Shown in pieces: positions 28,353 to 37,137 of a DNA stretch of 46,066 nt. Positions within the stretch are counted from its first letter, which is position 1; the number at the start of each line of letters is the position of its first letter. Source of the DNA: Elusimicrobiota bacterium (lineage in GTDB: Bacteria; Elusimicrobiota; UBA8919); contig JACRDL010000029.1 of the NCBI GenBank assembly GCA_016218625.1, positions 1-46,066 on the forward strand, given 5' to 3'. The position numbers and the translations under genes are program-made. A model generated the notes under the pieces. It made no database searches, had not been told where the DNA came from, and was given only the letters and a program-made list of their open reading frames with translations.

Positions 28353-30088
28353 TTGTTATTTCCCGGTGCATTTTTTATAAGCGTTATATCAAGTGCGATA
28401 TTTAAGTATTTATACTGCTTCGTTAAATCGGCAAACGGAACTATTTCCGCCGAGATATTGTGAGCATCACATTCTTCAATAAGCATATTGTTAAAATCAT
28501 CCTCGGCAATAAATTGGGAAGGCGGAGGACCGAGCAGAACCATAATAGATACATTATTTGTAATGCATAGTTGTGCAAAAAGGGAATAATTTATCTTTTT
28601 ATCAAAATCATAACTTTTTTCAAAAATACCGGCGAGACGGAATTTTAATTTATGTTTTTTTATTACTTCCCTAAACTGTTCTTTCATTTTTTCAAAGTCC
28701 TTTTCATGTTTTTCGGGATAAAAATAAGCGACCTCCACCGGTTTAAGCAAATCATATTCGTCCTTAACAACGGGCTTCGGTGAAACAACTTGAGGCGGGG
28801 CGGGAGGAATTGTTTTTTTTGCCTCCTCAGATGGCACAACCGGTTCGGGTTCTTTTATCACTGCGCTTGGTTCAAGTTTTACTGGCTGCACCGGGATAGG
28901 TTTTGCCGGCGGCGGTTCCATCACTTCCAGTTCTGTTTCTGGAAGAAGTTCGCCTATAAACTCTTTTACCAACTCCATATTCATCGGAAGATTGGTCATT
29001 GCAGAATATGCTTTAATTCTTTTTAGGAAACCTTCAAGTTCTCTGATGTTTGATTTCAATTTACTGGCGATATAGATAAGAATTTTATCGTCCACTTCAA
29101 CTTGCTCGTTCTGAGCCTTTTTCTTTAATATCGCGACGCGCGTTTCCAAATCCGGCGGTTTTATATCTGCTATAAGCCCCCACTCAAACCTGGATTTCAG
29201 GCGGTCTTCAATACCGGCAAGTTTTTTCGGCGGCTTATCGCTTGTCATGACTATCTGCTTCTGATTTTCGTGCAGTATGTTGAAAGTATGAAAAAATTCC
29301 TCCTGGGTGGATTCCGCCTCCGATAAAAACTGAATATCATCTACAAGAAGTAAATCCAACGACCTGTAATGTTCTCTGAATTCCAGAAGTGTACCGTTTT
29401 TCACCGCCTCAATAACTTCTGCAGTGAATTTTTCGGTTGTGATATAAAGTACTTTTGCCGAACTATTTCTGTCTTTTATCGTGTTTCCTATTGACTGCAT
29501 TATATGGGTTTTTCCCAAACCGACGCCGCCGTAAATGAAAAGCGGGTTATATGTTTTACCGGGATTTTGAGAAACTGCCCATGCTGCCGCCTGAACAAAA
29601 CGGTTGCTGGATCCGACGATAAACTCGTCGAAAATATACCGTATATTAAGTTTCGGTTTCCAGAAATTATCCATTTTTTCCGTGGTAGGAGGGGCGGATT
29701 TCTCTTCCTTAATCTTTGACGGCTGATTTTGAACTGCCTGAATCTCTTCAACTTTCACTTCCGGGGGAATGGATGCTGACGGGGCCGTTTCAGCCACTTT
29801 TTCCAAAATTTCTTCAAGGTCGCTTCCGACACCGGCGATATCAACTTTCCCTACGGAACATTTTTCTTTAAGAAATTTTTCTACTGCCGATTTTTTTACA
29901 TCCGAAAGGTTATAAATATACATTGCAAAATTGTACTCCTGAGAAAGCGGCGTGAAAGGTTTCCCTGCGTCGCTGCCGACAAGTTTTACAATCTCGGCAA
30001 GGTCAATGTCAGAACAGGATATTAAAAGTTTATATCTGTTTTTATCGCGGTCACATGGCGATGGCATCAAATCCCATTTTTTAATCAT
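28349..30088 (-). CDS. DnaA-family AAA+ ATPase with novel N- and C-terminal domains and no DnaA domain IV
   Basis: FIYGGVGLGKTHIMQSIGN (Walker A), LDLLLVDDIQFLSE (Walker B), SNIRELEGFLKRI (sensor 2); ends match 30173 and 31162 proteins; 4 nt overlap with histidine kinase. Confidence 0.85.
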   Translation of the reverse strand: MIKKWDLMPSPCDRDKNRYKLLISCSDIDLAEIVKLVGSDAGKPFTPLSQEYNFAMYIYNLSDVKKSAVEKFLKEKCSVGKVDIAGVGSDLEEILEKVAETAPSASIPPEVKVEEIQAVQNQPSKIKEEKSAPPTTEKMDNFWKPKLNIRYIFDEFIVGSSNRFVQAAAWAVSQNPGKTYNPLFIYGGVGLGKTHIMQSIGNTIKDRNSSAKVLYITTEKFTAEVIEAVKNGTLLEFREHYRSLDLLLVDDIQFLSEAESTQEEFFHTFNILHENQKQIVMTSDKPPKKLAGIEDRLKSRFEWGLIADIKPPDLETRVAILKKKAQNEQVEVDDKILIYIASKLKSNIRELEGFLKRIKAYSAMTNLPMNMELVKEFIGELLPETELEVMEPPPAKPIPVQPVKLEPSAVIKEPEPVVPSEEAKKTIPPAPPQVVSPKPVVKDEYDLLKPVEVAYFYPEKHEKDFEKMKEQFREVIKKHKLKFRLAGIFEKSYDFDKKINYSLFAQLCITNNVSIMVLLGPPPSQFIAEDDFNNMLIEECDAHNISAEIVPFADLTKQYKYLNIALDITLIKNAPGNNK

Positions 30089-30172
30089 AGTTTGCTTCGC
30101 AAATACACTGAACTGACACGGAACTTCTACACGGAACTGAAGCGGAACTTTTCCGTGTCTGTTCCGTGTTCC

Positions 30173-31072
30173 TTACTTCCGCGTCTGTTCCGTGTTTTTT
30201 TCTGTTTCTGCTAAAATAATACTTGTCGCTATGTTAAAGTAAAGCGATTTCTTATTCACATCCGTTGTGTTTATGTGCTCGGTAAAAATACCGGCGGAAT
30301 TTAGTGTTTCATGTAAAACCTCGGCAAGTTTTGACTCACCCGCTATAATTACCGAAGATACATTTTTCTCATAGCATTCCGCAATCACATCATTTATATC
30401 ATCTTTTGAGAAAACCAAAAACCCTTTTGCGAATACAACCTTAATTTTATATTTTAGTTTTTTGCCGGCAACGCTCCTTAAAAGATTTTGCTCAATAATT
30501 TTTGAGGATTCATTCTGCCCGCTGCGAAAAACTATTCCTACTGATATTGTCCTTTGTTCTATTCTTTCTGATTTTTCCTGAATAATCGTAGCGGATACAG
30601 AAACCGGCTCCTCTCCCTTCTTAATCTCCTGTTCTTTGTTTTCCTTTTTTATTTCTATAGCTTCTAACTTTTCCGGTTCAAAAACATCAAAATCAATAAT
30701 TGCAGAAATTTCTTTTGCTATTTTTAGTTCCTCGGAAGTTGCTTGTTTTTTCGAAGAGCGAGGCGGAAAAACTGACGACCTTATTTCCCTATCAGTTTTT
30801 TTCGCAAAGCGTTCAATTATCTGTGGGGATTCCGCCCTACTCTGCAATTCTTTAATTTTATTTTCAAAACCCTCAACTCCTTTCGGAGACATCTTGTAGA
30901 TATAAAACGAAAAACTGAACTCTGCAGATTTTGATTTCCACGGTAAACCACAACGTTTCCCGTAAAAATCCATTATTTTTTTTAAGTCGGCATAATCGCA
31001 ACTGATGTTAACTTTGTATCTGTCCGGATATTTTTCCGACGGATAAGGAATTATCTCCCATTTGTTTATCAT
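30173..31072 (-). CDS. paralog of the DnaA-like protein termini (N-domain + linker + C-domain, no AAA+)
   Basis: MINKWEIIPYPSEKYPDRYKVNIS... and ...SSVIIAGESKLAEVLHETLNSAGIFTEHINTTDVNKKSLYFNIATSIILAE align by eye to the DnaA-like protein. Confidence 0.7.
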   Translation of the reverse strand: MINKWEIIPYPSEKYPDRYKVNISCDYADLKKIMDFYGKRCGLPWKSKSAEFSFSFYIYKMSPKGVEGFENKIKELQSRAESPQIIERFAKKTDREIRSSVFPPRSSKKQATSEELKIAKEISAIIDFDVFEPEKLEAIEIKKENKEQEIKKGEEPVSVSATIIQEKSERIEQRTISVGIVFRSGQNESSKIIEQNLLRSVAGKKLKYKIKVVFAKGFLVFSKDDINDVIAECYEKNVSSVIIAGESKLAEVLHETLNSAGIFTEHINTTDVNKKSLYFNIATSIILAETEKNTEQTRK

Positions 31073-31078
31073 AACTTA

Positions 31079-31160
31079 AAACGATTCAAACAGATAAAAG
31101 CACGGATGTAAACGGATTTCAATCTGTCTGAATCCGTTTTCTATCTGTCTTCATCGTTTC
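31079..31160. repeat. Intergenic imperfect inverted repeat
   Basis: aaacgattcaaacagataaaag...acggatttcaatctgtctgaatccgttttctatctgtcttcatcgttt. Confidence 0.6.
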
Positions 31161-31161
31161 A

Positions 31162-32268
31162 TTAAGACCTTAATTTTTTCTTTATAAGAAGTAACTCAAT
31201 CGCCATATCCACAAATAAAAATTTTTTATCAAGTTGGCTCTGCTGGGCGACCATATATAAAATTTCATTTCTCCTGCAAGCAGTATCTATAAAAAGTCGT
31301 ATATCATCAATACCATCGGGGATAACGGCTAAAATAATGTCCGCTTTTTTTAATTTTGCGGCCGCGATAATTGAATTAAAATCATTAGGTCCGGTAGTGT
31401 TATATCCGGTTTCTGACACTTTTTCAAGATAAATCGGAATTTTCATTGATTTTTCAGTTATCATTTTTAATTGACTGATAAATTTTTCAAGTGACTCCGG
31501 AGACGGCAACGGATATAAATAGCCGACTTTTATTGATTCGGCAACCGGAACCGACGGAGCGGGTTGAGACGGAACCACCGTTTCTTTAACAGCGGGCAAC
31601 GACGCAACCGATATTTCTTCTTTCGCAGGATAAGACGATACTGATAAAGATGCAAGTTCGCCGAAGCGTTCAATCTCAATTTTCAAATCTTTCGGTGTTT
31701 CCTGTTTTGTTTCTACGGATACGGAAGGCGGTGAAATTTCTGTCTTTGTTTCGGCCGATGGAACGGACACTTTTGTTGAAATATCAGCCGATTCAACAAG
31801 CGTAACATCCTGAGGTTTTGCCTCTTCTTTTACAACAGGAACAGTTTCTAAAGTGTTCGCTTCAACTATTTTTTCCTCAGATTGTTTTTCGGCAAGTTTT
31901 TCTATAATTTCTATTTTTTCCGGTATTTCTTCCTCTATATGCCTTTGTTCGTCTTTTGTTAAAGTAGAAAAAATATTTTTGAGTTCCGAAATAACATCCT
32001 TAATTTCTTCTTCTTTTTTCAGTTCCTGAACGCTGTCCGTTTCACCTAAAAAAAATTTATAAATGTTTTTTCTTTCATCACGGGTTGAATTATCAACATA
32101 AAGTCCCCATGAGTATCTGTCGTTTTTCAATTCAAACGGCTCTGAGCAAATTTTTGGAAATTTTTTTGCGACACTGTCGGCAACGGGCCGGTCGGATACC
32201 ATAACGATATACCTATTCTGATGACCTTCGTCAAATTCCGGAAGTATAGTCCAATTATTATCAGCCAT
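31162..32268 (-). CDS. third paralog (N-domain + long disordered linker + C-domain)
   Basis: MADNNWTILPEFDEGHQNRYIVMVS... and ...ADIILAVIPDGIDDIRLFIDTACRRNEILYMVAQQSQLDKKFLFVDMAIELLLIKKK; start moved from 32301 because the extension lies in a repeat. Confidence 0.7.
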   Translation of the reverse strand: MADNNWTILPEFDEGHQNRYIVMVSDRPVADSVAKKFPKICSEPFELKNDRYSWGLYVDNSTRDERKNIYKFFLGETDSVQELKKEEEIKDVISELKNIFSTLTKDEQRHIEEEIPEKIEIIEKLAEKQSEEKIVEANTLETVPVVKEEAKPQDVTLVESADISTKVSVPSAETKTEISPPSVSVETKQETPKDLKIEIERFGELASLSVSSYPAKEEISVASLPAVKETVVPSQPAPSVPVAESIKVGYLYPLPSPESLEKFISQLKMITEKSMKIPIYLEKVSETGYNTTGPNDFNSIIAAAKLKKADIILAVIPDGIDDIRLFIDTACRRNEILYMVAQQSQLDKKFLFVDMAIELLLIKKKLRS

Positions 32269-32288
32269 TTTTCTACCTATTTCTATCG

Positions 32289-32460
32289 TGGAGCGAAGCA
32301 AGAAATTTATTTTGCTTATATGCTTATACGGTGATACGGTGATACGATTTTACATATCAGCATATCATCATATCACCGCCGTTATTCTCTTACGGATGAG
32401 CGTTTCCGTTTCCGAGAAATTTGCTTGCGGGCGACCAACGGAAGTCCCTTTAGGGACGAC
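32289..32460. repeat. Composite intergenic repeat with R1-like ends and a GTCCCTTTAGGGAC palindrome
   Basis: gtggagcgaagcaagaaattt ... gagaaatttgcttgcgggcgacc..ggaagtccctttagggacgac; last motif recurs near 40391-40413. Confidence 0.6.
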
Positions 32461-33536
32461 TATTTTTCTTCCCTGTCAATCCCTTTTATTTTCAGCATTA
32501 AATCATCTGGATTTGTTGCATTTTCAAGTGCATCCTCAAGCGTAATTTTTTTATCCTTGTAAAGTTTGATTATATCATTGTCAAATGTCTTCATACCATA
32601 ATACTCGCCCTGCTCCATCAGTTTATAAATTTCAGATGATTTACCCTCCGAGATATTTTTTCTTATAAGTGAAGTTCCTATTAGAATTTCTGTGGCAGGA
32701 ATGCGTACATCCCCCCTGATGGTCGGGATGAGCCGCTGCGCTATGATGCCTTTTACTACATTTGACAGGGCAATCCTTACCTGATGCTGCTGGTGCGGCG
32801 GATAGGCATCAACAATCCTGTCCATCGTCTGAACGGCATCCATAGTATGAATCGTTGATAAAACAAGATGTCCTGTTTCGGCGGCGGTTAGCCCTGCTGA
32901 TATCGCCTCAAAATCCCGCATTTCACCGATACAAACTACATCCGGGTCCTGTCTTAATACATATTTCAATCCGCGACCAAATGACTTCGTATCGGCACCG
33001 ACTTCCCGCTGGCTTATAAATGATTTTTGATCTTTGTGAAAATATTCTATAGGGTCTTCAATGGTTACAATTTTATAGGCAAAACTTTCGTTTATGTAAT
33101 CTAATACCGCATTCATCGTAGTGGTCTTTCCGGCGCCGGTTATACCTGCGAATAAAATAAGACCTCTTGGTTCTTCTGCAAGTTTCTTTAATATGTTAGT
33201 GGGCAGATTCAGTTCTTCAAATGTTTTTACCTTTAATGGAATTACTCGGAGTGTAAGTGCAACTGTTCCGCGCTGACGGTAGATATTAACCCTAAACCTT
33301 GAAACATCTTCTAAACCATATGACATATCAATTTCATCTTCAGCATCAAATATCTCTTTCTGTTCTTTTGTCAAAAGCCCATATGCAATTTCTTCTATAT
33401 GTTTGGAAGTAAAACTTTCAAAACCGGTTGACACGAGTTTTCCATTAATTCTGATTGTGGGAGGACTGCCGACCTTAAAATGTATGTCCGAAATACCTTT
33501 TTTCAACATTGTTTGCAAAAGTTCAGGAATATTCAT
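32460..33536 (-). CDS. pilT: type IV pilus retraction ATPase PilT
   Basis: LILFAGITGAGKTTTMNAVLDYIN, TIEDPIEYFHKDQKSFISQREVGADTKSF, VLSTIHTMDAVQTMDRIVDAYPPHQQHQVR. Confidence 0.95.
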   Translation of the reverse strand: MNIPELLQTMLKKGISDIHFKVGSPPTIRINGKLVSTGFESFTSKHIEEIAYGLLTKEQKEIFDAEDEIDMSYGLEDVSRFRVNIYRQRGTVALTLRVIPLKVKTFEELNLPTNILKKLAEEPRGLILFAGITGAGKTTTMNAVLDYINESFAYKIVTIEDPIEYFHKDQKSFISQREVGADTKSFGRGLKYVLRQDPDVVCIGEMRDFEAISAGLTAAETGHLVLSTIHTMDAVQTMDRIVDAYPPHQQHQVRIALSNVVKGIIAQRLIPTIRGDVRIPATEILIGTSLIRKNISEGKSSEIYKLMEQGEYYGMKTFDNDIIKLYKDKKITLEDALENATNPDDLMLKIKGIDREEK

Positions 33537-33552
33537 AATAACCCCTTTTTTT

Positions 33553-33657
33553 CAGGATTAAGACGCTTCGCTTTAAGGATTATGTAGCGGCGGGATTGCT
33601 ATCCCGCTATATTCGTCGCATAGCAATGCGACCGCTACCACTTACCACTTAATCCTG
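33553..33657. repeat. Inverted-repeat element P1, copy 2 (55 bp core 33584-33638)
   Basis: gtagcggcgggattgctatcccgctatattcgtcgcatagcaatgcgaccgctac, inverted relative to 25214-25268. Confidence 0.9.
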
Positions 33658-33682
33658 CCTCTTAATCCTTACCGCTTAATCC

Positions 33683-33991
33683 TTAATCCTGCCTTATTAT
33701 CTTAATTCCTTTTTCCTGAATAATTTCAAGAGCAAGCGGGCCTATAATAGTATCCTTAGAAATTTCTAATGTTTTCGCTCCCACTACAATTATTTTTCTT
33801 ACTTCAAACTCCGTAATAAGATTTTTTTTTGTTGTAAGAGTAGAATGCGATTTGAGCCACTTATCCTTTGTGAAAAAACCGCTTTTGCCTGCCCGACGGT
33901 CGTCAGGCGGGTACAATGCAACGCTTCCGCCTGACATTTTACCAGCCATTTCGTCCGCTATCACATCAATAATTTCTTTCTCGGTAACCAT
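33683..33991 (-). CDS. small BMC-associated protein of unknown function with encapsulation-peptide-like N-terminus
   Basis: MVTEKEIIDVIADEMAGKM amphipathic helix; C-terminal ITEFEVRKIIVVGAKTLEISKDTIIGPLALEIIQEKGIKIIRQD; next to BMC-H; start moved from 34021 (extension lies in a repeat). Confidence 0.6.
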   Translation of the reverse strand: MVTEKEIIDVIADEMAGKMSGGSVALYPPDDRRAGKSGFFTKDKWLKSHSTLTTKKNLITEFEVRKIIVVGAKTLEISKDTIIGPLALEIIQEKGIKIIRQD

Positions 33992-34106
33992 ATTTGCTTC
34001 GCAAATACACTGAACTGACACAGAACTTTGAAAAACACACGGAACTAACGCGGAACTGTTCCGTGCCTGTTCCGTGTTCCTTCATTCTGTGTCTGTTCCG
34101 TGTTTT

Positions 34107-34400
34107 TTAGAAGTTGGATTCTATTTTTTTGAGAACTTTTTCCAACTGTTCGTCGGGTCGCGGAATTACATGAATTGCCACAAGTTCACCGACTTTCTGT
34201 GCAGCGGCGGCGCCGGCTTCAACTGCGGCGCGCACTGCTCCGACTTCTCCTCTGACCATAGTTGTGACAAGTCCCGTGCCGATTTTTTCAAACCCAACAA
34301 GACGAACCTTCGCTGCCTTAACCATCGCATCCGATGCCTCAATCATACCGATAAGTCCCCGCGTCTCAATCATCCCCAATGCATCTTTTACTTCTGCCAT
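34107..34400 (-). CDS. bacterial microcompartment shell protein, BMC-H
   Basis: [64 protein letters not shown] domain. Confidence 0.97.
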   Translation of the reverse strand: MAEVKDALGMIETRGLIGMIEASDAMVKAAKVRLVGFEKIGTGLVTTMVRGEVGAVRAAVEAGAAAAQKVGELVAIHVIPRPDEQLEKVLKKIESNF

Positions 34401-34494
34401 CTTCCCTCCCCTTAAAGTCAGGGAGTAGACAGTAGTAAGTAGAAAGTAGTTAAATCAAAACCACTTACCACTTACCACTTACCACTTCCTGTTT

Positions 34495-35493
34495 TTAATA
34501 TTTTCCTTTCCCTGCATCCTTACCTTCAACAATTGCAACAGACGCCGATGCACCAACTCTCGTAGCGCCCGCCTCAACCATTTTTCGCGCGTCATCCTGA
34601 GTTCTAATTCCGCCGGAGGCCTTGATACCCATCAACGGCCCGACTGTTGCACGCATAAGTTGTATATCTTCAACCGTTGCACCTGACGGACCAAAACCCG
34701 TAGATGTTTTTACAAAATCCGCACCGGTATCTTTTGACAACTGACATGCTTTTATTTTTTCTTCGGATGTTAGATAAGATGTTTCAAGAATTACCTTTAA
34801 AATTTTCCCGCGGGTTGCCTCACGAACCGCTTTTATGTCATCCAACACAAGTTGATAATTCCCGCTTTTTAATGCGCCTACATTTATAACCATATCTATT
34901 TCGCCGGCACCGTTTGCAATCGCATCCCTTGCCTCAATCGCTTTTACCGTCGGGGTCGTAGCGCCGAGCGGGAAACCAATTACCGTGCAGACCTTAACGG
35001 ATGTGCCGGCAAGAAGTTTGCTCGCCTGCGAAACATAACCCGGATTTATACAAACGGATGCAAACCCGTATTTTTTTGCTTCCTCACAGAGTTTTCCAAT
35101 TTCTTCCTGTGTGGCATTTGCTTTCAATAGTGTATGGTCAATCATCGGTGCCAACTGCTCTCCGATGTTTTTTGTATCCTTCGCAGAAATTCTATCTGCA
35201 CCGGCGGCAACGATTGTTTGCACAGAACCCGACTTTTTTTCTACACATTTCCCGCATTCTACACATTCTATCTCCGGTTTTGTAAATGCCGGGCATTCAT
35301 CGCCGACAATCGCTTTGAGTTTGAAAGATGACTTGCTTGTTTCCAAAGACGGTCCGCCGATTTTAGAGCCGCTGTCAAAAATTTTCCCCGCAGTTGAGAC
35401 GGTAATTTTCGGCTTTTGTTCGGTCTTTCCCTTTTCCCGTGAATAACGTTCAATCACTTCTCTTACAATTCTTTCCACAAGTTCTTTGTCCAT
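34495..35493 (-). CDS. deoC: deoxyribose-phosphate aldolase with about 110-aa N-terminal extension (encapsulation helix + Cys motif)
   Basis: [64 protein letters not shown]-terminus [22 protein letters not shown]. Confidence 0.95.
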   Translation of the reverse strand: MDKELVERIVREVIERYSREKGKTEQKPKITVSTAGKIFDSGSKIGGPSLETSKSSFKLKAIVGDECPAFTKPEIECVECGKCVEKKSGSVQTIVAAGADRISAKDTKNIGEQLAPMIDHTLLKANATQEEIGKLCEEAKKYGFASVCINPGYVSQASKLLAGTSVKVCTVIGFPLGATTPTVKAIEARDAIANGAGEIDMVINVGALKSGNYQLVLDDIKAVREATRGKILKVILETSYLTSEEKIKACQLSKDTGADFVKTSTGFGPSGATVEDIQLMRATVGPLMGIKASGGIRTQDDARKMVEAGATRVGASASVAIVEGKDAGKGKY

Positions 35494-35534
35494 TTTTTTT
35501 CTCCTAATCTCTCAATCTCTTAATCTCTGTCTTT

Positions 35535-36947
35535 TCAGTCCCACCAGTAATGCACCGTATATGTAATAGTATTCTCGCCGTTCTTTGGAATCTTTAATTT
35601 ATACTCTATTGTCCGTGAATCTTTTTTCTCGTAGTCCTGTGATTTCTGAGTTATCTTCCAGTTAGACCACCTGTAAAGTTTTTCAACGACACAAACCTCA
35701 ACCGGCTCTTCTTTGTGATTTCTAATTGTTATTTTGAATGTCTCATCGCAGAAATCATCCCCGTTTTTGAAGTCCGTCTGGACTCTTTCGCCGACGATAT
35801 CAAATGCATCACCAAGATAAATTCTTACTTGTTCATCTTTGGGCGTATGATCAATAAAATCCTCGCCGATAAATTCTAATGACTTGTCGGAGTCCTCTTT
35901 ATAAACACGCATTTTGCCTTTCGGGAGCGGAATGCCCAGATTATTTTCTTTTGAATTTTTGAAATCAAGCATTACATAGACCTTTTTATTTGATTGAACT
36001 CCGTAATTTCTGTCCGCCCGAGACCATTGATTATATCCGTAAAATTTTTGTGCGACGCCATCGTAAATAAAAAGTTTTTTAATTGGGACATTTGTCCCAG
36101 AAACAAATTCTATCTGCTTTGTCTCATTATCCCGAACAGTTGTTCGGCGTTGCAAAGTATAGAGATGATATTCAAAAAAAGATTTTTCTTCAAACTGCGG
36201 GACTGCGGCTTTTGTTCTTGCTGCATACATCACATTTTCAGCCGCCACGCCGGTCGGTGATGCGCGATGAATATCTCCAGCAATTAGTTTCAGTTTCGCA
36301 TCTTTGTAAGTCGCACCCGATTTGTTGTCAATCGTAACCCAACCGGTTAAATCCAGATTTTTATCATCCTTATCGGAAACAATAACATAATCAGCATTCC
36401 AGTTTATTCCGTTTGTCAGATAATCAACTTCTATCTTATGCTCTCCGGAAATTTCGTTTTCCAATAACCACGAAAGTGTCGGTTTAAGTATAAGCCCTTC
36501 GGGAAGTTTTGATAAGGAAATTTCGCCCGACGGATTGACAAGAATTTTGTCGCCGGATTTTATCGTAAGCCCGCCCGCGGTTGAAAGAAGCGTGCCTTTG
36601 ATAATTTCTTTTTTCTCGCCGTCTTTTCCGAATCGTCTTTCAAGTTCTATTTCTTTACCAATATATTTCTGTAAAAGTTTCTCTCTGGAAATTAAATCAT
36701 ACTCAAAATTCTGCTCCAAAACCGAACATTTGTTCGGAAATGATAATGACTTAAAATGAACGCTCGTCGGGTCAATCTGCGCTGCGACATCCGAGAACTC
36801 AATTTTCTGCACACCCTTATCAATTTTTATTTCCCGCCTATCCTTAACTAGCCCCAGATTCTGGTTATACACAGTCAAATCAATTTCCTGTGAAAAGGAA
36901 CTCGCTGAAAATAAAACAAAAATTATGAAAAATAATATTTTCTTCAT
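35535..36947 (-). CDS. secreted DUF4139 domain-containing protein
   Basis: Signal peptide MKKILFFIIFVLFSASSFSQ; VYNQNLGLVKDRREI; GWVTIDNKSGATYKDAKLKLIAGDI. Confidence 0.8.
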   Translation of the reverse strand: MKKILFFIIFVLFSASSFSQEIDLTVYNQNLGLVKDRREIKIDKGVQKIEFSDVAAQIDPTSVHFKSLSFPNKCSVLEQNFEYDLISREKLLQKYIGKEIELERRFGKDGEKKEIIKGTLLSTAGGLTIKSGDKILVNPSGEISLSKLPEGLILKPTLSWLLENEISGEHKIEVDYLTNGINWNADYVIVSDKDDKNLDLTGWVTIDNKSGATYKDAKLKLIAGDIHRASPTGVAAENVMYAARTKAAVPQFEEKSFFEYHLYTLQRRTTVRDNETKQIEFVSGTNVPIKKLFIYDGVAQKFYGYNQWSRADRNYGVQSNKKVYVMLDFKNSKENNLGIPLPKGKMRVYKEDSDKSLEFIGEDFIDHTPKDEQVRIYLGDAFDIVGERVQTDFKNGDDFCDETFKITIRNHKEEPVEVCVVEKLYRWSNWKITQKSQDYEKKDSRTIEYKLKIPKNGENTITYTVHYWWD

Positions 36948-36948
36948 T

Positions 36949-37137
36949 TCAGCCCTCTACATATCCGCCACAATAGGGACAAGTAATAACACCCATATAT
37001 TCAATTTCTATCCCAAATTTTTCTTTACAATGAGGACATTTAAGTTTAGCACCTATAAAATAAAATTTTTCAGAATCAAATTTTTTTAAATTTTTAAAAG
37101 TTTTATCCAAAAAACCGCTTTTATCTAATTGGCTCAT
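36949..37137 (-). CDS. small zinc-ribbon protein
   Basis: CPHC...CPYC in a 62-aa ORF overlapping the methyltransferase stop. Confidence 0.6.
   Translation of the reverse strand: MSQLDKSGFLDKTFKNLKKFDSEKFYFIGAKLKCPHCKEKFGIEIEYMGVITCPYCGGYVEG

Noticed and set aside
28349-30088. Calling this gene the chromosomal replication initiator dnaA
   Set aside because: No domain IV DNA-binding region, unrelated termini, and neighbourhood of pilT/kinase rather than dnaN/gyrB; a role as initiator cannot be excluded without the whole genome
32269-32301. N-terminal MLRSTIEIGRK of the third paralog
   Set aside because: Encoded by the interspersed repeat; MADNNW aligns with the paralogs' starts
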